This document shows positions 46,601 to 52,131 of a DNA stretch of 64,000 nucleotides, one piece after another; the first letter of the stretch is position 1; each line of letters begins with the position of its first letter. The notes under the pieces are model-generated. The model worked only from the letters and a program-made list of their open reading frames with translations, did no database searches and was not told the DNA's origin. The DNA is from Trileptium ribeirensis (Eukaryota; Nematoda; Enoplea; Enoplida; Thoracostomopsidae): contig JASANE010020187.1 in the NCBI GenBank assembly GCA_030248225.1, positions 62,001 to 126,000 on the forward strand. The letters run 5' to 3'. Made by a program: the position numbers and the translations under genes.

Positions 46601-49371
46601 CTGTATAAGTCAGAACAATGATGGACGGCCCTCAATTTGCCGCTGCTAACACTGAATGTAACGCAATATCCTGAGATTCCACTAAAATTCAACAAATAAA
46701 ATCATACAGAAATGTTATGCTGGCTAATTTATTTAATTTACTGTGATGACGTTTGATCTAAAGAAATATAAGTAGCAGTATATGCTGAGTTTTCCTATAA
46801 CCTTTTTTGGTAAGACTATCGATCCAGCCGGGGCAAATCAACCAGGCCAAATTTTTCGGCCCCTTGTAGACCGAATAAGTCAAAATATATTTTCAGTTAA
46901 CAAACATAAAATTGTTTGTCCGACTACTATCAGATTTGCTGTAACTTATATCGCGTCTACAGAAATACCACGGTAACACATGGCAAATATTTACCTAACC
47001 CCTTTATAAGCATCCCTAGGGCCAATTTAAAGCCCCATCTTGATCCAACCCAATGTGGCAGGTGATGTCAATAGCAACGTACCGGAAATAGCTATTTTGA
47101 GCTTTGCTGTCTGAACAAAACGCACACAGGAGCAACAGAATATTTTCATTGATCGTGGAGAAACGACCGTTTTCTCTTTTAAAACTATTTTAGACGAATT
47201 CTGCTTCCAATGGCAGCTTTGTGCAAAAGCTTTATATTTTATTTTATAGAGCTTTAGTCGCTCTACAAAATGAACCTGTACCCGTTACGAGATACAACAA
47301 AATGTTGTTTTGACACGTCCTGACCATTCTTGGCCCACTTTTACGAGGGGAAGGAGATGGAATTGCTTTCAGAAGAGCATTAATAGAGAATTCCAGCTTT
47401 TGCTTGGTTTATCGCCCGACCGGACTTTGCAAATTTGAGTTATGGATGTTTCAAGAAAAAATATGCAAATGGGCAGTCACAAATTTCACCACATGAAATG
47501 TAAGAATTCTTCGTAAACACTCCAAATGCAATTAAAACGTAATTTAACGTAACGTAATTAAAAATTAAAACGTTTGTCCTGAGCCAACGTTCATAGTGGA
47601 GAACATAGTCAGGCTCTGCCTTTCGATCACTCTCATTATAACCATGGATTTATACTGACCAGGTTTTGAATTTTTAGCTATCAGCATTTAATCTCAACGC
47701 GAGCTACATGCTGTTTCAAGTCTTCTACCAAATGAGATTGCCTTTCGACCACTCTCATAAGTAACCAGGGTCTATACTGTCCAAATATCAGTATTTATGA
47801 AATATACGCGTCATAGCTGCTAGATACAGCTTCAAGTCTTCTTGGTGTATCGATTATTGAAGGAGGTTAAAGTGATTATGTTACTCAATCGAGATCTGCA
47901 ACATTGTTGAGAGAGACTTTTTGGGAGACTACTCTCTGGGCCGCTGTGGACCCGAATATGATTCGTCGACCATTTGCCAGAAACAGCGATTTTTCAATTC
48001 ACGGCATGTTTTTACCTTACAATGAGTGCCTAGTAGATTATCAAGCACGATGAATGCGATGGTTTTGCCATCTAGAGTCTAACTTGACTATATTATACCG
48101 TTTCTTGCGGTTTCGAGGGTGTTACGGTCGACCAAGTCCATTAGCCCCACAATTTAAACTATACTAGTGAAGCTCGCTTGCGAGCCAGAATTCGAGCGGT
48201 GAGAACAATCCTCCAAAGCGGAAGTGTAAAAAATGTTGCCCAACAATATTTTTGACACTCGCAATGAGTTTGTCGGCCCAGAAAACCCTATATCCGTCAC
48301 TAAAACCAACAATAAACACACATTCAGGTGCTTTTCCCACAACTTCTCACCAAAAATTGCGAAAACGTCATTTTTTATACCAAGTATGAACCAGAAGTGT
48401 AAAAAAATATTTGCCCAACAATATTTTTAACACTTGCAATGAGTTTATCTGCCCAGAAAACCCCATATAAGACGCTAAAAGCAACAAAAATACACATTTA
48501 GGTGCATTTCCCACGCTTTTCACCAAATATGAAATTTGGCGCCAACTATAAGCTTATAGGCTCCAGATTGGGAAGTAGTTGAAAAACTTGTTATATATCA
48601 TTGGAAAGCTCTGCTAAAGCTACATGGAATAGATTAGTTTGCGGATACCTCGTGTACTTATTGAGAAAAGTCGCAAAGACTGGAGGGGGTGCCCGAAACA
48701 TGGGGCAAAATGACGCCATTCTCACGGCAAAAAATTCAAAAATCGGGCTCCGTCACTACCCCTAGATCGACCATTGCGGTTCGAATGAGCTATAGTGCAT
48801 CAAAATCCGCCCAACCGTTATCGAGATCCAGGTGCGACACACACAGATAGGACCTCCTCAATCCCCCTCCAGAGCCAAAATTGAAAATTCTCGTTCCACT
48901 CGAATTCAATCATCCCACCTATTTCCTCACTGATCGCGAAAATGGCTTACTTAACCCAATTTAACCTAAAATGTTGTTGTCAAGTTGCGAAATACCAGCA
49001 ATTTACATTCGGTAGTATCTGTGGAGCCATAATTATTTCGCCCCATTCAAACAAGAAATTAAGTAACACAAAGCCCCTCTTCTCCGTCTTGTTTGCGAAA
49101 CTCCACTATTAGGCTGAACAAACTTGCGCGTGAATACAACATTCATAGCGAAAGCATTGCTTTGATACGCTTACCCAACAGCCATCAACTTGTCATTTGC
49201 AGAAAACGCCAATGAAGTTACTGATCTGGGTATATCTGCACGGTTAGGTATATTTAGAAAGCTGATTTTCGTATCGTTTATTGCTGAACATGTGAATACA
49301 GAACCACGATCGGTGCCACCATAAACGATACCCGCATCATAAGGAGACCACCGAGCAAGAGTAATGGCTTC
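7431..49371 (-). CDS. GEMIN5: Gem-associated protein 5 homologue (WD40 double propeller), 14 exons, partial
   Basis: Gemin5 is the RNA-reading subunit of the SMN complex: its tandem WD40 propellers bind the m7G cap and Sm site of pre-snRNAs, delivering them for Sm-ring assembly in the cytoplasm. Fourteen exons were chained by hand on the minus strand: 49371-49175, 46681-46542, 39754-39538, 37608-37422, 34001-33908, 30104-29983, 28960-28879, 28829-28751, 27969-27929, 17620-17493, 15162-15137, 11907-11747, 8944-8820, 7608-7431. Every intron is GT-AG and every phase matches. The translation follows human Gemin5 from about residue 105 to the final propeller blade; anchors include ARWSPYDAGIVYGG (human [14 protein letters not shown]), LYSNVPP (human TYSNKPP) and SRVLSVAFNPHDINKIYS (human GRLLCVAWSPLDPDCIYS). 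The first WD repeat and the C-terminal TPR-like and RNA-binding regions are missing or outside the window. No stop codon interrupts the chain, so it looks functional. Confidence 0.87.
7609..8819. other. Intron between GEMIN5 exons 13 and 14
   Basis: 1.2 kb with no exon-like segment. It contains a GC-rich repeat at about 8041-8170 (CCTAGGGGAAACCAG...) related to 38.95-39.07 kb, and an imperfect tandem duplication (8268-8425 and 8475-8707) in which each unit starts CGGACAAATGT and ends with AAAAAACAAAAACGATTTATT. Confidence 0.8.
8268..8707. repeat. Imperfect tandem duplication, about 207-bp offset
   Basis: Two direct copies start at CGGACAAATGTGGCCATTAG (8268) and CGGACAAATGTAGCCATTAG (8475); shared blocks include AAGTTCGTTT, GGAAGTCG/GTAAGTCG and a terminal AAAAAACAAAAACGATTTATT. 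The second copy has about 70 extra bases near its end. Confidence 0.75.
8820..8944 (-). CDS. GEMIN5: GEMIN5 exon 13 of those found
   Basis: 125 nt between TTCATTTAG and GTAAGCAT; begins with two bases of a codon split with exon 12 and ends in phase 0. The peptide KILSFHKSRIICLAWPRQD aligns with human RTLSGHTAKITSVAWSPHH, and YLASGAQDSTVN with human RLVSASYDGTAQ. This is the penultimate blade of the second propeller. Confidence 0.92.
8945..11746. other. Intron between GEMIN5 exons 12 and 13
   Basis: 2.8 kb, no exon-like segment seen. It contains GC-richer repeat material at about 9815-10160 (several CCCAGGTATTTTTA-like runs) and one copy of the compound repeat at about 10680-11325. Confidence 0.75.
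10680..11325 (+). repeat. Compound dispersed repeat, copy 1
   Basis: Shares ordered blocks with 15620-16500, 25800-26960 and 43400-44700: CTGGACTCTACATAATCAAACC-type monomer joints, then GTGGTCCCACAAAAATG, then GAGCTGCGAAACGCC, then TTTTTTGCCATTTTG, then a GACTCCGCTCACTTCGCTAG tail. It is noncoding, and on the strand opposite to GEMIN5 transcription, as are the other three copies. Confidence 0.7.
11747..11907 (-). CDS. GEMIN5: GEMIN5 exon 12 of those found
   Basis: 161 nt between a strong acceptor (TTCTTCTTTTTCAG) and donor GTAAGTAA; one leading base, one trailing base. TVRILNNDFSNAYIIT aligns with human SIEIFQIPNLKLICTI, and GHHGVSAIEWHPHR with human QHHKLVNTISWHHE, followed by IVAVGLASGDVLVYD (human LMASGSNNAVIYVHN). 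Its one leading base requires a two-base overhang upstream, which exon 11 supplies. Confidence 0.93.
12046..12344 (-). pseudogene. Crypton-like tyrosine-recombinase (DUF3504-type) fragment, tentative
   Basis: The minus strand is open from about 12342 to a TGA at 12139-12141, then continues in the same frame to about 12046. The motif order NVSKTFSKHIDIVALAI, then FFEHGVSDEW, then DVPAEKLNEAV, then (past the stop) GILSSFISSCLK resembles the N-terminal half of Crypton-derived recombinases such as the ZMYM/QRICH1 group. Those typically read N-K-T---D(I)---F--G-----(I/V)P-E-LNE-L, then S-RK-------S-SSI-R-LK. No catalytic Arg/His/Tyr region is present, so it is a truncated relic. The plus strand is also open here (12062-12346), but that reading lacks any family resemblance. 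The assignment is from motif memory only. Confidence 0.4.
13220..13345. repeat. C/G-run repeat block
   Basis: GC-rich 125-bp block with runs of 7-8 C/G and CCCCCGGCA motifs at both ends (GGCTCCCCCGGCAGACC near 13230, GGTTCCCCCGGCAAAATT near 13321). Similar CCCCCGGCAAAAATT blocks occur at about 35804 and, inverted, at 37270. Confidence 0.6.
15137..15162 (-). CDS. GEMIN5: GEMIN5 exon 11 of those found: 26-nt micro-exon
   Basis: A 26-nt segment between acceptor AATTTTATAG and donor GTGTAATT encodes PFATQGRS plus two bases of an Ala codon completed by exon 12. It solves a phase conflict (exon 10 ends in phase 0, exon 12 needs two bases upstream). Joined sequence IWKISAKPFATQGRSATVRIL lines up without gaps against human [21 protein letters not shown], with Trp, both Lys, Ala and Ile conserved at the same positions. 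The splice sites are only moderate; agreement of phase, length and alignment is the main argument. Confidence 0.75.
15620..16500 (+). repeat. Compound dispersed repeat, copy 2
   Basis: Starts near GGAGCGGGCGTGGTTTCATG and carries TAACAGGCTTTGTGCTTGAT, then ATAACCAAACCATTATATTC monomer joints, then GTGGTTCCACAAAAAGG, GGGCTGCGAAAGACTGG, GCCATTTTGACCC and the AACTCCGCTCGCTCAG tail. Same order and orientation as copies near 10.7, 25.8 and 43.4 kb. Confidence 0.8.
16358..16702. repeat. Near-perfect 171-bp tandem duplication
   Basis: Unit 1 begins at TAAATTTATCGAAATCC (16358) and unit 2 at 16529. The only difference seen is the A-run after TTTCG (8 versus 9 A). It duplicates the 3' tail of compound repeat copy 2 and is by far the youngest-looking duplication in the window. 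Confidence 0.95.
17493..17620 (-). CDS. GEMIN5: GEMIN5 exon 10 of those found
   Basis: 128 nt between TTGATTTCAG and GTGAGACG; two leading bases, phase 0 out. SSDLYFYIGGMGKIAVV aligns with human SLALYSCGGEGIVLQHN at the middle of the second propeller. It ends SESKIWKISAK, which continues into the micro-exon. Confidence 0.9.
18480..18835. repeat. Degenerate tandem repeat, about 165-bp unit
   Basis: Paired blocks GGAATCACAAACCCGATGAC / CGAAATCACAAATCCGACG and GCTTGCCCCCACCAAAATGTAAATTT / CCGCCCCCCCCACGTAAAATTTC recur about 165 bp apart, together with AGGAATTT(T/G) upstream. No coding sequence recognised. Confidence 0.55.
20713..20955 (-). CDS. Unrecognised open reading frame, 81 codons
   Basis: Open on the minus strand from just after an in-frame TAG (GGAATAG at about 20960) to a TGA at its 3' end near 20713. 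The peptide has a balanced, protein-like composition with acidic and aromatic residues (contains TYGLLGFDLAFIDESKS and ending KIQCHWYGTLSGE). The first Met would be about 20 codons in. I do not recognise the family. It lies deep in a GEMIN5 intron, in a stretch whose base composition is less AT-rich than its surroundings, so a relic of a mobile element or virus is possible but unproven. Confidence 0.3.
   Translation of the reverse strand, partial: SHAKVCFVDACVKLERGSSMLVTDFKPLLTPIATRVNKTYGLLGFDLAFIDESKSCTDKNILYGIIQKIQCHWYGTLSGE
21094..21259. repeat. 83-bp tandem duplication
   Basis: AGGGATTTGTCGGACCCTA at 21094 and again at 21177, each followed by GGCCACTGGCTAAATA-type sequence and CGTTCAGGGAA. 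About 85-90 percent identity by eye. Confidence 0.9.
23043..24195 (+). mobile_element. hAT-like non-autonomous element, copy 2
   Basis: 1153 bp, same orientation as copy 1. Left end CAGGGAGTAACCGGAATTCC, right end GGTTCCGGTTATTCCCTG, forming terminal inverted repeats. Flanks ATACAAGC and ATAAGAGC agree at 6 of 8 positions, consistent with a decayed 8-bp target duplication. Interior carries the same blocks as copies 1 and 3 (for example AATTTGCCGTTTGAAACGTAAGTA). No transposase. Confidence 0.85.
25040..25347. mobile_element. MITE (TGGCCTGTCCACAG family), degraded copy
   Basis: Ends TGGCTTGCCCATAGTG and CTGTGGACAGATCA match the termini of the intact 30265-30634 element; C-rich subterminal blocks (AAGTCCCCCACTTGTG, ATCCCCCACCCGG, CCCCTGAGAATTAGCATGG) are in the same order. 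No target duplication visible. Confidence 0.7.
25800..26960 (+). repeat. Compound dispersed repeat, copy 3 (longest)
   Basis: Begins GTGCTCGCATGCGAGCATGG. It contains at least three tandem monomers of roughly 165-180 bp marked by ACCATTCTT--CACC-TGTA-GCAATAC and CCAAACCATTGTATTCAG. It then runs through GTGGTCCCACAAAAAAG, GGACTGCGAAATACTGGC, TTTTTTGCCATTTTGAG and AAACTCCGCCCGCTCCG. Open frames in it are fragmentary. Confidence 0.8.
27929..27969 (-). CDS. GEMIN5: GEMIN5 exon 9 of those found (41 nt)
   Basis: 41 nt between ATGATACGTAG and a strong donor GTAAGAGC; one leading base, one trailing base. It encodes FWPEIPSASMSDP, equivalent to the human AWGPPVPPMS segment. Both junction codons (ATG with exon 8, ACT with exon 10) are in frame and extend the alignment on each side. 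Confidence 0.8.
27970..28750. other. Intron between GEMIN5 exons 8 and 9
   Basis: 781 bp; no exon or repeat recognised. A 74-codon plus-strand frame at 28084-28308 is not supported by any family resemblance. Confidence 0.7.
28751..28829 (-). CDS. GEMIN5: GEMIN5 exon 8 of those found
   Basis: 79 nt between a strong acceptor (TTTTTTGTTTTAG) and donor GTACAAGA; two leading, two trailing bases. VILYSNVPPLSCHGGYSKNV aligns with human DTYSNKPPQISSTYHKKTV, keeping Tyr-Ser-Asn and Pro-Pro, and NIVFL with human YTLAW. The YSN-x-PP match is the best local anchor in this part of the gene. Confidence 0.88.
28879..28960 (-). CDS. GEMIN5: GEMIN5 exon 7 of those found
   Basis: 82 nt after acceptor AATTTCTTTTGCAG. 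VSWHPGGKIAGFATQRG aligns with human LCWHPTKEGCLAFGTDDG, then QVGLYYPEAA with human KVGLYDTYS. To meet the two-base start of exon 8 the exon must end one base into a codon. The donor GTGAAAAG (exon end 28879, intron 49 nt) fits best; GTATACGG (exon end 28870, intron 40 nt) also fits in phase. The better-looking GTAAAA at 28862 does not. Confidence 0.82.
28961..29982. other. Intron between GEMIN5 exons 6 and 7
   Basis: 1.0 kb, AT-rich, with a short G-rich patch at 29710-29790 (GTGTGGGGTGTGGAGTGC and similar). Nothing else recognised. Confidence 0.7.
29983..30104 (-). CDS. GEMIN5: GEMIN5 exon 6 of those found
   Basis: 122 nt between ACATTAATTTCAG and GTTGGTTT; two leading bases, phase 0 out. 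VLLGGFGERSALLCWN aligns gap-free with human LAIGVGDGMIRVWN, and NGTAVSTV runs into exon 7 VSWHP as human SKVTALCWHP. Ending at ACG then GTTGGT keeps the frame; the alternative GT four bases later would read into a stop in exon 7. Confidence 0.9.
30105..33907. other. Intron between GEMIN5 exons 5 and 6
   Basis: 3.8 kb, strongly AT-rich from about 31 to 34 kb. It contains the intact MITE (30265-30634). I see no other feature; scans of short minus-strand frames here gave no WD-like segment. Confidence 0.75.
30265..30634. mobile_element. Intact MITE with TGGCCTGTCCACAG terminal inverted repeats
   Basis: 370 bp. Ends TGGCCTGTCCACAG and CTGTGGACAGGCCA are perfect inverted repeats of 14 bp. Immediately inside, long G runs at the left end (GGGGGGTGGGGGGGA) face long C runs at the right end (CCCCCCCCCCACTTTTCGG), extending the hairpin. 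Flanks GACTGTCC and GACTGTAA match at 6 of 8 bases, suggesting an 8-bp duplication. Noncoding; relatives at 25040-25347, 39787 onward and before 43231. Confidence 0.85.
33908..34001 (-). CDS. GEMIN5: GEMIN5 exon 5 of those found
   Basis: 94 nt between AATTTATTTTAG and the strong donor GTAAGGAC; phase 0 in, one base out. IVVWNMEANVSILQM aligns with human VKCWDIATLECSWTL, and VNCLAISDQS with human AYSLAFSSVD. With exon 6 the joint VNCLAISDQSSVLLGGFGE matches the human spacing exactly. Confidence 0.9.
34002..37421. other. Intron between GEMIN5 exons 4 and 5
   Basis: 3.4 kb. The main content is a 1.5-kb block bounded by GC-rich inverted sequences (about 35790-37290). Plus-strand frames of 114 and 74 codons inside it (36081-36425, 36811-37035) are not recognised and are probably fortuitous. 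Confidence 0.7.
35790..37290. mobile_element. Possible non-autonomous element with GC-rich inverted ends
   Basis: GGTCATTTCACGCTACGATG at about 35882 is the exact reverse complement of CATCGTAGCGTGAAATGACC at 37199. Outside each lie GC-rich blocks with CCCCCGGC motifs in opposite orientation (TACCCCCGGCAAAAATTCG near 35802 and AGCCCCCCGGCTAAAATT near 37275). The body contains other C-rich blocks (ACCCCGACCACACTATTACC, ACCCCCGACCACC). Element boundaries are not sharp and no target duplication was found. Confidence 0.45.
37422..37608 (-). CDS. GEMIN5: GEMIN5 exon 4 of those found
   Basis: 187 nt between ATATATGTTGTAG and donor GTAAGTAC; one leading base, phase 0 out. MTHAVSSWNLKIIDSKKRE aligns with human CFGGELLQWDLTQSWRRKY, then SSVYAMAFGGPNDCALLSVG with human [21 protein letters not shown], ending GRDKQ where human has MDRDV. 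This is the sixth or seventh blade of the first propeller. Confidence 0.9.
37609..39537. other. Intron between GEMIN5 exons 3 and 4
   Basis: 1.9 kb. It includes CCCAGGTA-rich repeat material at 38640-39075, related to 1740-1945, 8041-8170 and 9815-10160. An exon-like minus segment (37981-38074) was rejected on phase. Confidence 0.7.
38640..39075. repeat. Dispersed CCCAGGTA-rich repeat
   Basis: C-rich blocks such as CCCCAGGTACTTCGGCC, ATTCCCCAGGTATTTTTCTG and GATTCCCCAGGTACCTC recur within it and near 1790-1870, 8041-8140, 9880-9940 and 54220. One shared module is CCTAGGGG(G)AAACC. The family boundary is unclear. Confidence 0.55.
39538..39754 (-). CDS. GEMIN5: GEMIN5 exon 3 of those found
   Basis: 217 nt between GTTTCTTTATAG and donor GTTAGTTT; two leading, two trailing bases. 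VILAVADRDGDVCLYSIG aligns with human CYLATGSKDQTIRIWSCS, and HRVYTVIVPLLWSATTPDVV with human KERLWLTLHWPSNQPTQLV. The region between (Gln/Asn/Arg-rich) replaces the human KRRGGG linker. Confidence 0.92.
39905..41710. mobile_element. Foldback element: arms of about 510 bp around a 0.78-kb spacer
   Basis: The left arm (39905-40411) and right arm (41189-41710) are reverse complements with moderate divergence. For example AAGAGTATCTACGAACTGTA (left) is matched by TACAGTTCGTAGATACTCTT (right), and GTTTGTTATAAACTGAAAAA by TTTTTCAGTTTATAACAAAC. Each arm contains three tandem modules of about 90 bp with (A)TCA(A)AAACAAGC(A)GAAC. The spacer has a 64-codon minus frame with plausible splice sites but no recognised protein. 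Terminal tandem-repeat arms resemble FB-type foldback transposons, by structure only. Confidence 0.8.
43400..44700 (+). repeat. Compound dispersed repeat, copy 4
   Basis: Carries TAACAGGCTGTGTTTGATGTA, the CTGGACTCTAGGTAATTAAAC and ATTCTTGATACGCTGCACC monomer marks, then CTTCCCACAAAAGTGATG, ACGGGCTGCGAAATACTGGC, GAGATTTGGCAAAG and TTTTTTGCCATTTCT in the same order as the other copies. A 0.3-kb stretch near 44.1-44.4 kb looks inserted relative to copy 3. Confidence 0.75.
45137..45490. repeat. Tandem repeat, about 160-bp unit, 2 plus copies
   Basis: TTGCTTAATTTT recurs at about 45147, 45307 and 45479. Units 1 and 2 share TTTAGAAAACGTGAA(G/A)(G/A)TACAT and GATAGCACGAACGGTTGTCGAGAT-type sequence (unit 2 AATAGCACGAACGGTTGTC). 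Confidence 0.85.
46542..46681 (-). CDS. GEMIN5: GEMIN5 exon 2 of those found
   Basis: 140 nt between TGTTGAATTTTAG and donor GTAAGTAA; one leading, one trailing base. The start at the upstream AG (not the CAG 11 bases further in) gives GISGYCVTFSVSSGKL, which follows exon 1 AVG exactly as human AIGYKDGIVVIIDISKKGE. VSSIAFAPTTF aligns with human IHSIAWCPLPG. The later AG would shift the frame into a stop. Confidence 0.92.
48228..48560. repeat. 175-bp tandem duplication
   Basis: GCCCAACAATATTTTTGACACTCGC (48238) and GCCCAACAATATTTTTAACACTTGC (48413) start parallel units that share GCCCAGAAAACCC, TAAAA(C/G)CAACAA and ACACATT(C/T)AGGTGC. Roughly 80 percent identical by eye. Confidence 0.85.
48650..48905. 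repeat. Dispersed repeat, copy 2 (partner at 5.0-5.3 kb)
   Basis: Same orientation as 5033-5320; shares GCGGTTCGAA(C/T)GAGCTAT, CATCAAAATCCGCCCA and CCGTTATCGAGATCCAGGTG, ending AAAATTGAAAATTCTCGTTCCA. Lacks the internal 24-bp duplication of copy 1. Confidence 0.75.
49175..49371 (-). CDS. GEMIN5: GEMIN5 exon 1 of those found (most 5')
   Basis: 197 nt between AAAATTTCTAG and donor GTAAGCGT; phase 0 in, two bases out. EAITLARWSPYDAGIVYGGT aligns with human [39 protein letters not shown] with human EKGVVFCYWFNRNDSQHLF, and SVTSLAFSANDKLMAVG with human TIFCLTCSPHHEDLVAIG. The exon encoding the start codon and the first WD repeat was not found between here and the right edge. Confidence 0.92.
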
Positions 49372-49745
49372 CTAGAAATTTTAAAATATTCTGAGGACAC
49401 ATTATATTATATATAGAATACTGATATTATTATCCACTAATTTCTTCCAATGCAAGTTACTGTTTTGGTGCCATGTCATTACAGGAGCCAAGCAACGGGC
49501 CGCGTGGTAAGAAGGTAGTACCTATGTAACACTAAACAGATGCTAATCGACCAAGTCGGGCAAAAACAAATGCTATACACCATGTACAACTACAAAAGTT
49601 TGGAGGTCGGTACGCCCGTGTCGTAAAATTTCTTCCCCCATAAGATATCTACAAAATTTCTTTTCAACATTTTATTTTTTCCGCTTTAATATATATTTTT
49701 GCTCACTATCAATACTCTTAAGATGTCTAATCCGTATTACTCTAG

Positions 49746-50884
49746 CAGGGAATAACCGGAACCGGAACCGTCCGTTTAAACCGGATCCGGAACCTGGTCT
49801 TCGAAATTTATATATAGTCAAACAGATGATGGAAGAAATGAAGGTATAGTGGATTTAAAATGCATTAAAAATAACTTTTACTTTAAACTTAATGTATTGC
49901 GATGGTATTATTGCCTTTCTGAAACTTTAATGAGACTGAGGAAGCTAATAATGTTTATTTATCGATTTATTGTCAGTTTTTGTACATTCAGAGCAAAAAA
50001 TGTCTTCCACTATACACCATTGCGTATACTGCGTCAAATCGAACGTGCTTACAAAGCATGGAGCGTAAAATACACACTTTCGCTCTGTCTCCAGTCGCCT
50101 CCCTTTACTACACATACGTTTGTTGCATGTTCTTCTGTAGGAAACTTAAAATTATTGGTTTATATGATTCTAAGAGAAAATAATAGATAGAAGGTAATTT
50201 TCTGATCAGTGGTCAGAGACACTGTTTATGCTAGCGTTGGACAAACAGTGCCCGTCAGCTAGATGATAATGATGATAACTTTCTAATCAGAATGCTATAA
50301 ATGAGACACACTGTGATGCTGCTCGCACAGTTTCAATAAATACAGTTCATTGCCAAGGAAGCAATTTCTGCTTGCGTTGCACATAACGTTACTTTACTTC
50401 AATTTCACCTGATTCACAAAGTTTAAACCGCACCGGCTGGTGCTTGACGCAATTTATGTTAGCCAAGCATAGGCTAAGTACTTCTACGTAAGCCATACTC
50501 TGTTACCGAGTTGGACCGGTATAATTCGAACGTACCCCGCAGACTTCTGAATGTGTGAAATAGCTGCTACAAGCATCAACCTGGCTTTGATTTAACAAAC
50601 TCCTGCAGGTTATTATGAAAAATTCCTGCTCTAATTATGTGCCCTACTTACGTTTCACACGGCAAATTGGTTAGTTAATCTTTTCTTTTGCTTGGTTATA
50701 TTGGAGCTTGATCATTGTATAATATATATTACATATGTTTGGATTACAGGATGAAGCAAAAATGTGGAAAATTGAAAACAAAATTTTTAAACCGGAATTC
50801 CGGTTCCGGTATGGTTTTTGCCCTTTGCCGGAACCGCAACCGGAACACGATTTTCGCCGGAACCGGAATTCCGGTTACTCCCTG
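49746..50884 (-). mobile_element. hAT-like non-autonomous element, copy 3, with perfect 8-bp target duplication
   Basis: 1139 bp, opposite orientation to copies 1 and 2. Ends CAGGGAATAACCGGAACCGG and CCGGAATTCCGGTTACTCCCTG are imperfect inverted repeats. The flanking octamers are identical (TACTCTAG at 49738-49745 and at 50885-50892). CAGGG-type ends with an 8-bp duplication are the signature of the hAT superfamily. A 113-codon frame (49849-50190) is inside but has no transposase motif and is broken in the other copies. Confidence 0.9.
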
Positions 50885-50892
50885 TACTCTAG

Positions 50893-51404
50893 CTAATAGC
50901 AGACACACTTGTATTCCGCTATCGGTTTACAGTTCTCTATAAATATACATAAACCTTTGCTTCATATTTCCCGTGAATCGTACACCTTAATCGTGGAGCC
51001 AACGCACGCTGAAGATTCAATGTCTCACAGTCTAAATAGAAAGAAGCATGATTCAAGGAGGAGCGGCGATGAATTCAAAACTGGTGTCAATGTGCTCTTG
51101 GAAAATGCAAGAACACGATCGTGAAATTGTGACAAGTTAAAACTGTGCTGTGCTGGACGATTCATTATTTCTGAACATCTTGAGAAAAGTAAAGCCACCT
51201 ATTCCATTGTTACAAAGGGGCAGATAACAAAGCAAAAGACCAATTCTTTTAACATCATACGTTAAGACGTGTGACGGCGACCAAGAATGGCGCGCGTTTG
51301 GAAAATGTCAGTTTCACCATGCGCCGAATCAACAATTAAGCTGTACGGCTCGATAATGAGTGAATGAACAATGAAACCATATAAACTATCTAGCGGATAA
51401 ATTA

Positions 51405-51472
<68 letters not shown>

Positions 51473-52131
51473 CCGTTAACAGGCAAAACACTTATGCTTC
51501 AGTTGCCTCCATTTTTCGATCCCCCATGCCTGCAGCAGGAGTTATAAACTAAATGTTGGGGATCATAAACGAACAAAATTACGTATTGCATTTAATTACC
51601 GACGGCTGTGTGAGAATTTGGGTGAGGAATCATTGTAGGAGTTCATTCTCCAAGCAAGGCGCACAATCAAATTCCATTATGTGCCGAATAAAAAATTTGC
51701 GATAACCTCTAAATTTATTGAAGAGCTGTACGTATAACAACCAGACAAAAGAGACTTTTACCACAATTGAGTGCTAACTGAGAAAACTCCGCTCACTACG
51801 CTTGCTCTGTGTCAACAATTATATGGAGAAGAGACATAAGATATGTATGATAGACAAGTAAATTGTCTAAATTTAAGTTCTTTTAATCAACAATATGTTT
51901 TTGGCGCTGTTTGGGCTGGGGAAAACAGCAAATAGTCACACGCCGCTGAAATTCGTTAGATCGATCCAGCATTACATGAGAAACTCAAAGGTACCATTTA
52001 TATCGATATATCTGGCCTCCCTCTGAAGTTATCCGCAAGAACAGTTAACCACTTCGGAAGTAACCCTTTGGGAACGCTCCATTGATGACTTATTTTCCAT
52101 TTTCTTATATTTTACAGCATAATATTAAGCT
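50893..52131. other. Interval between the hAT-like element and the Merlin transposase
   Basis: 1.2 kb with an (AT)n tract and a short GCAGGAGTTATAAACTAAATG-type segment that recurs near 330. It also has an AACTCCGCTCACTACGCTTG motif (51787) of the kind found in the compound repeats. No gene recognised; part may be the 5' untranslated end of the Merlin element, whose inverted repeats I could not locate. Confidence 0.55.
51407..51467. repeat. (AT)n microsatellite
   Basis: 61 bp of pure AT dinucleotide repeat, the longest simple repeat in the window. The minus-strand frame with an Ile-Tyr run across it is an artefact of the repeat. Confidence 0.98.

Larger units (their letters stand above)
46682..49174. 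other. Intron between GEMIN5 exons 1 and 2
   Basis: 2.5 kb. It contains degenerate tandem repeats at about 47580-47840 (CTTTCGA(T/C)CACTCTCAT twice) and a 175-bp tandem duplication at 48228-48560. It also holds the partner (48650-48905) of the 5.0-5.3 kb repeat. No exon seen. Confidence 0.75.

Noticed and set aside
49849..50190. 113-codon plus frame inside hAT-like copy 3
   Set aside because: The corresponding frame is interrupted in copies 1 and 2 and shows no transposase motif; probably chance in AT-rich DNA.
51262..51486. Minus frame with an Ile-Tyr repeat
   Set aside because: Simply the translation of the (AT)n microsatellite.
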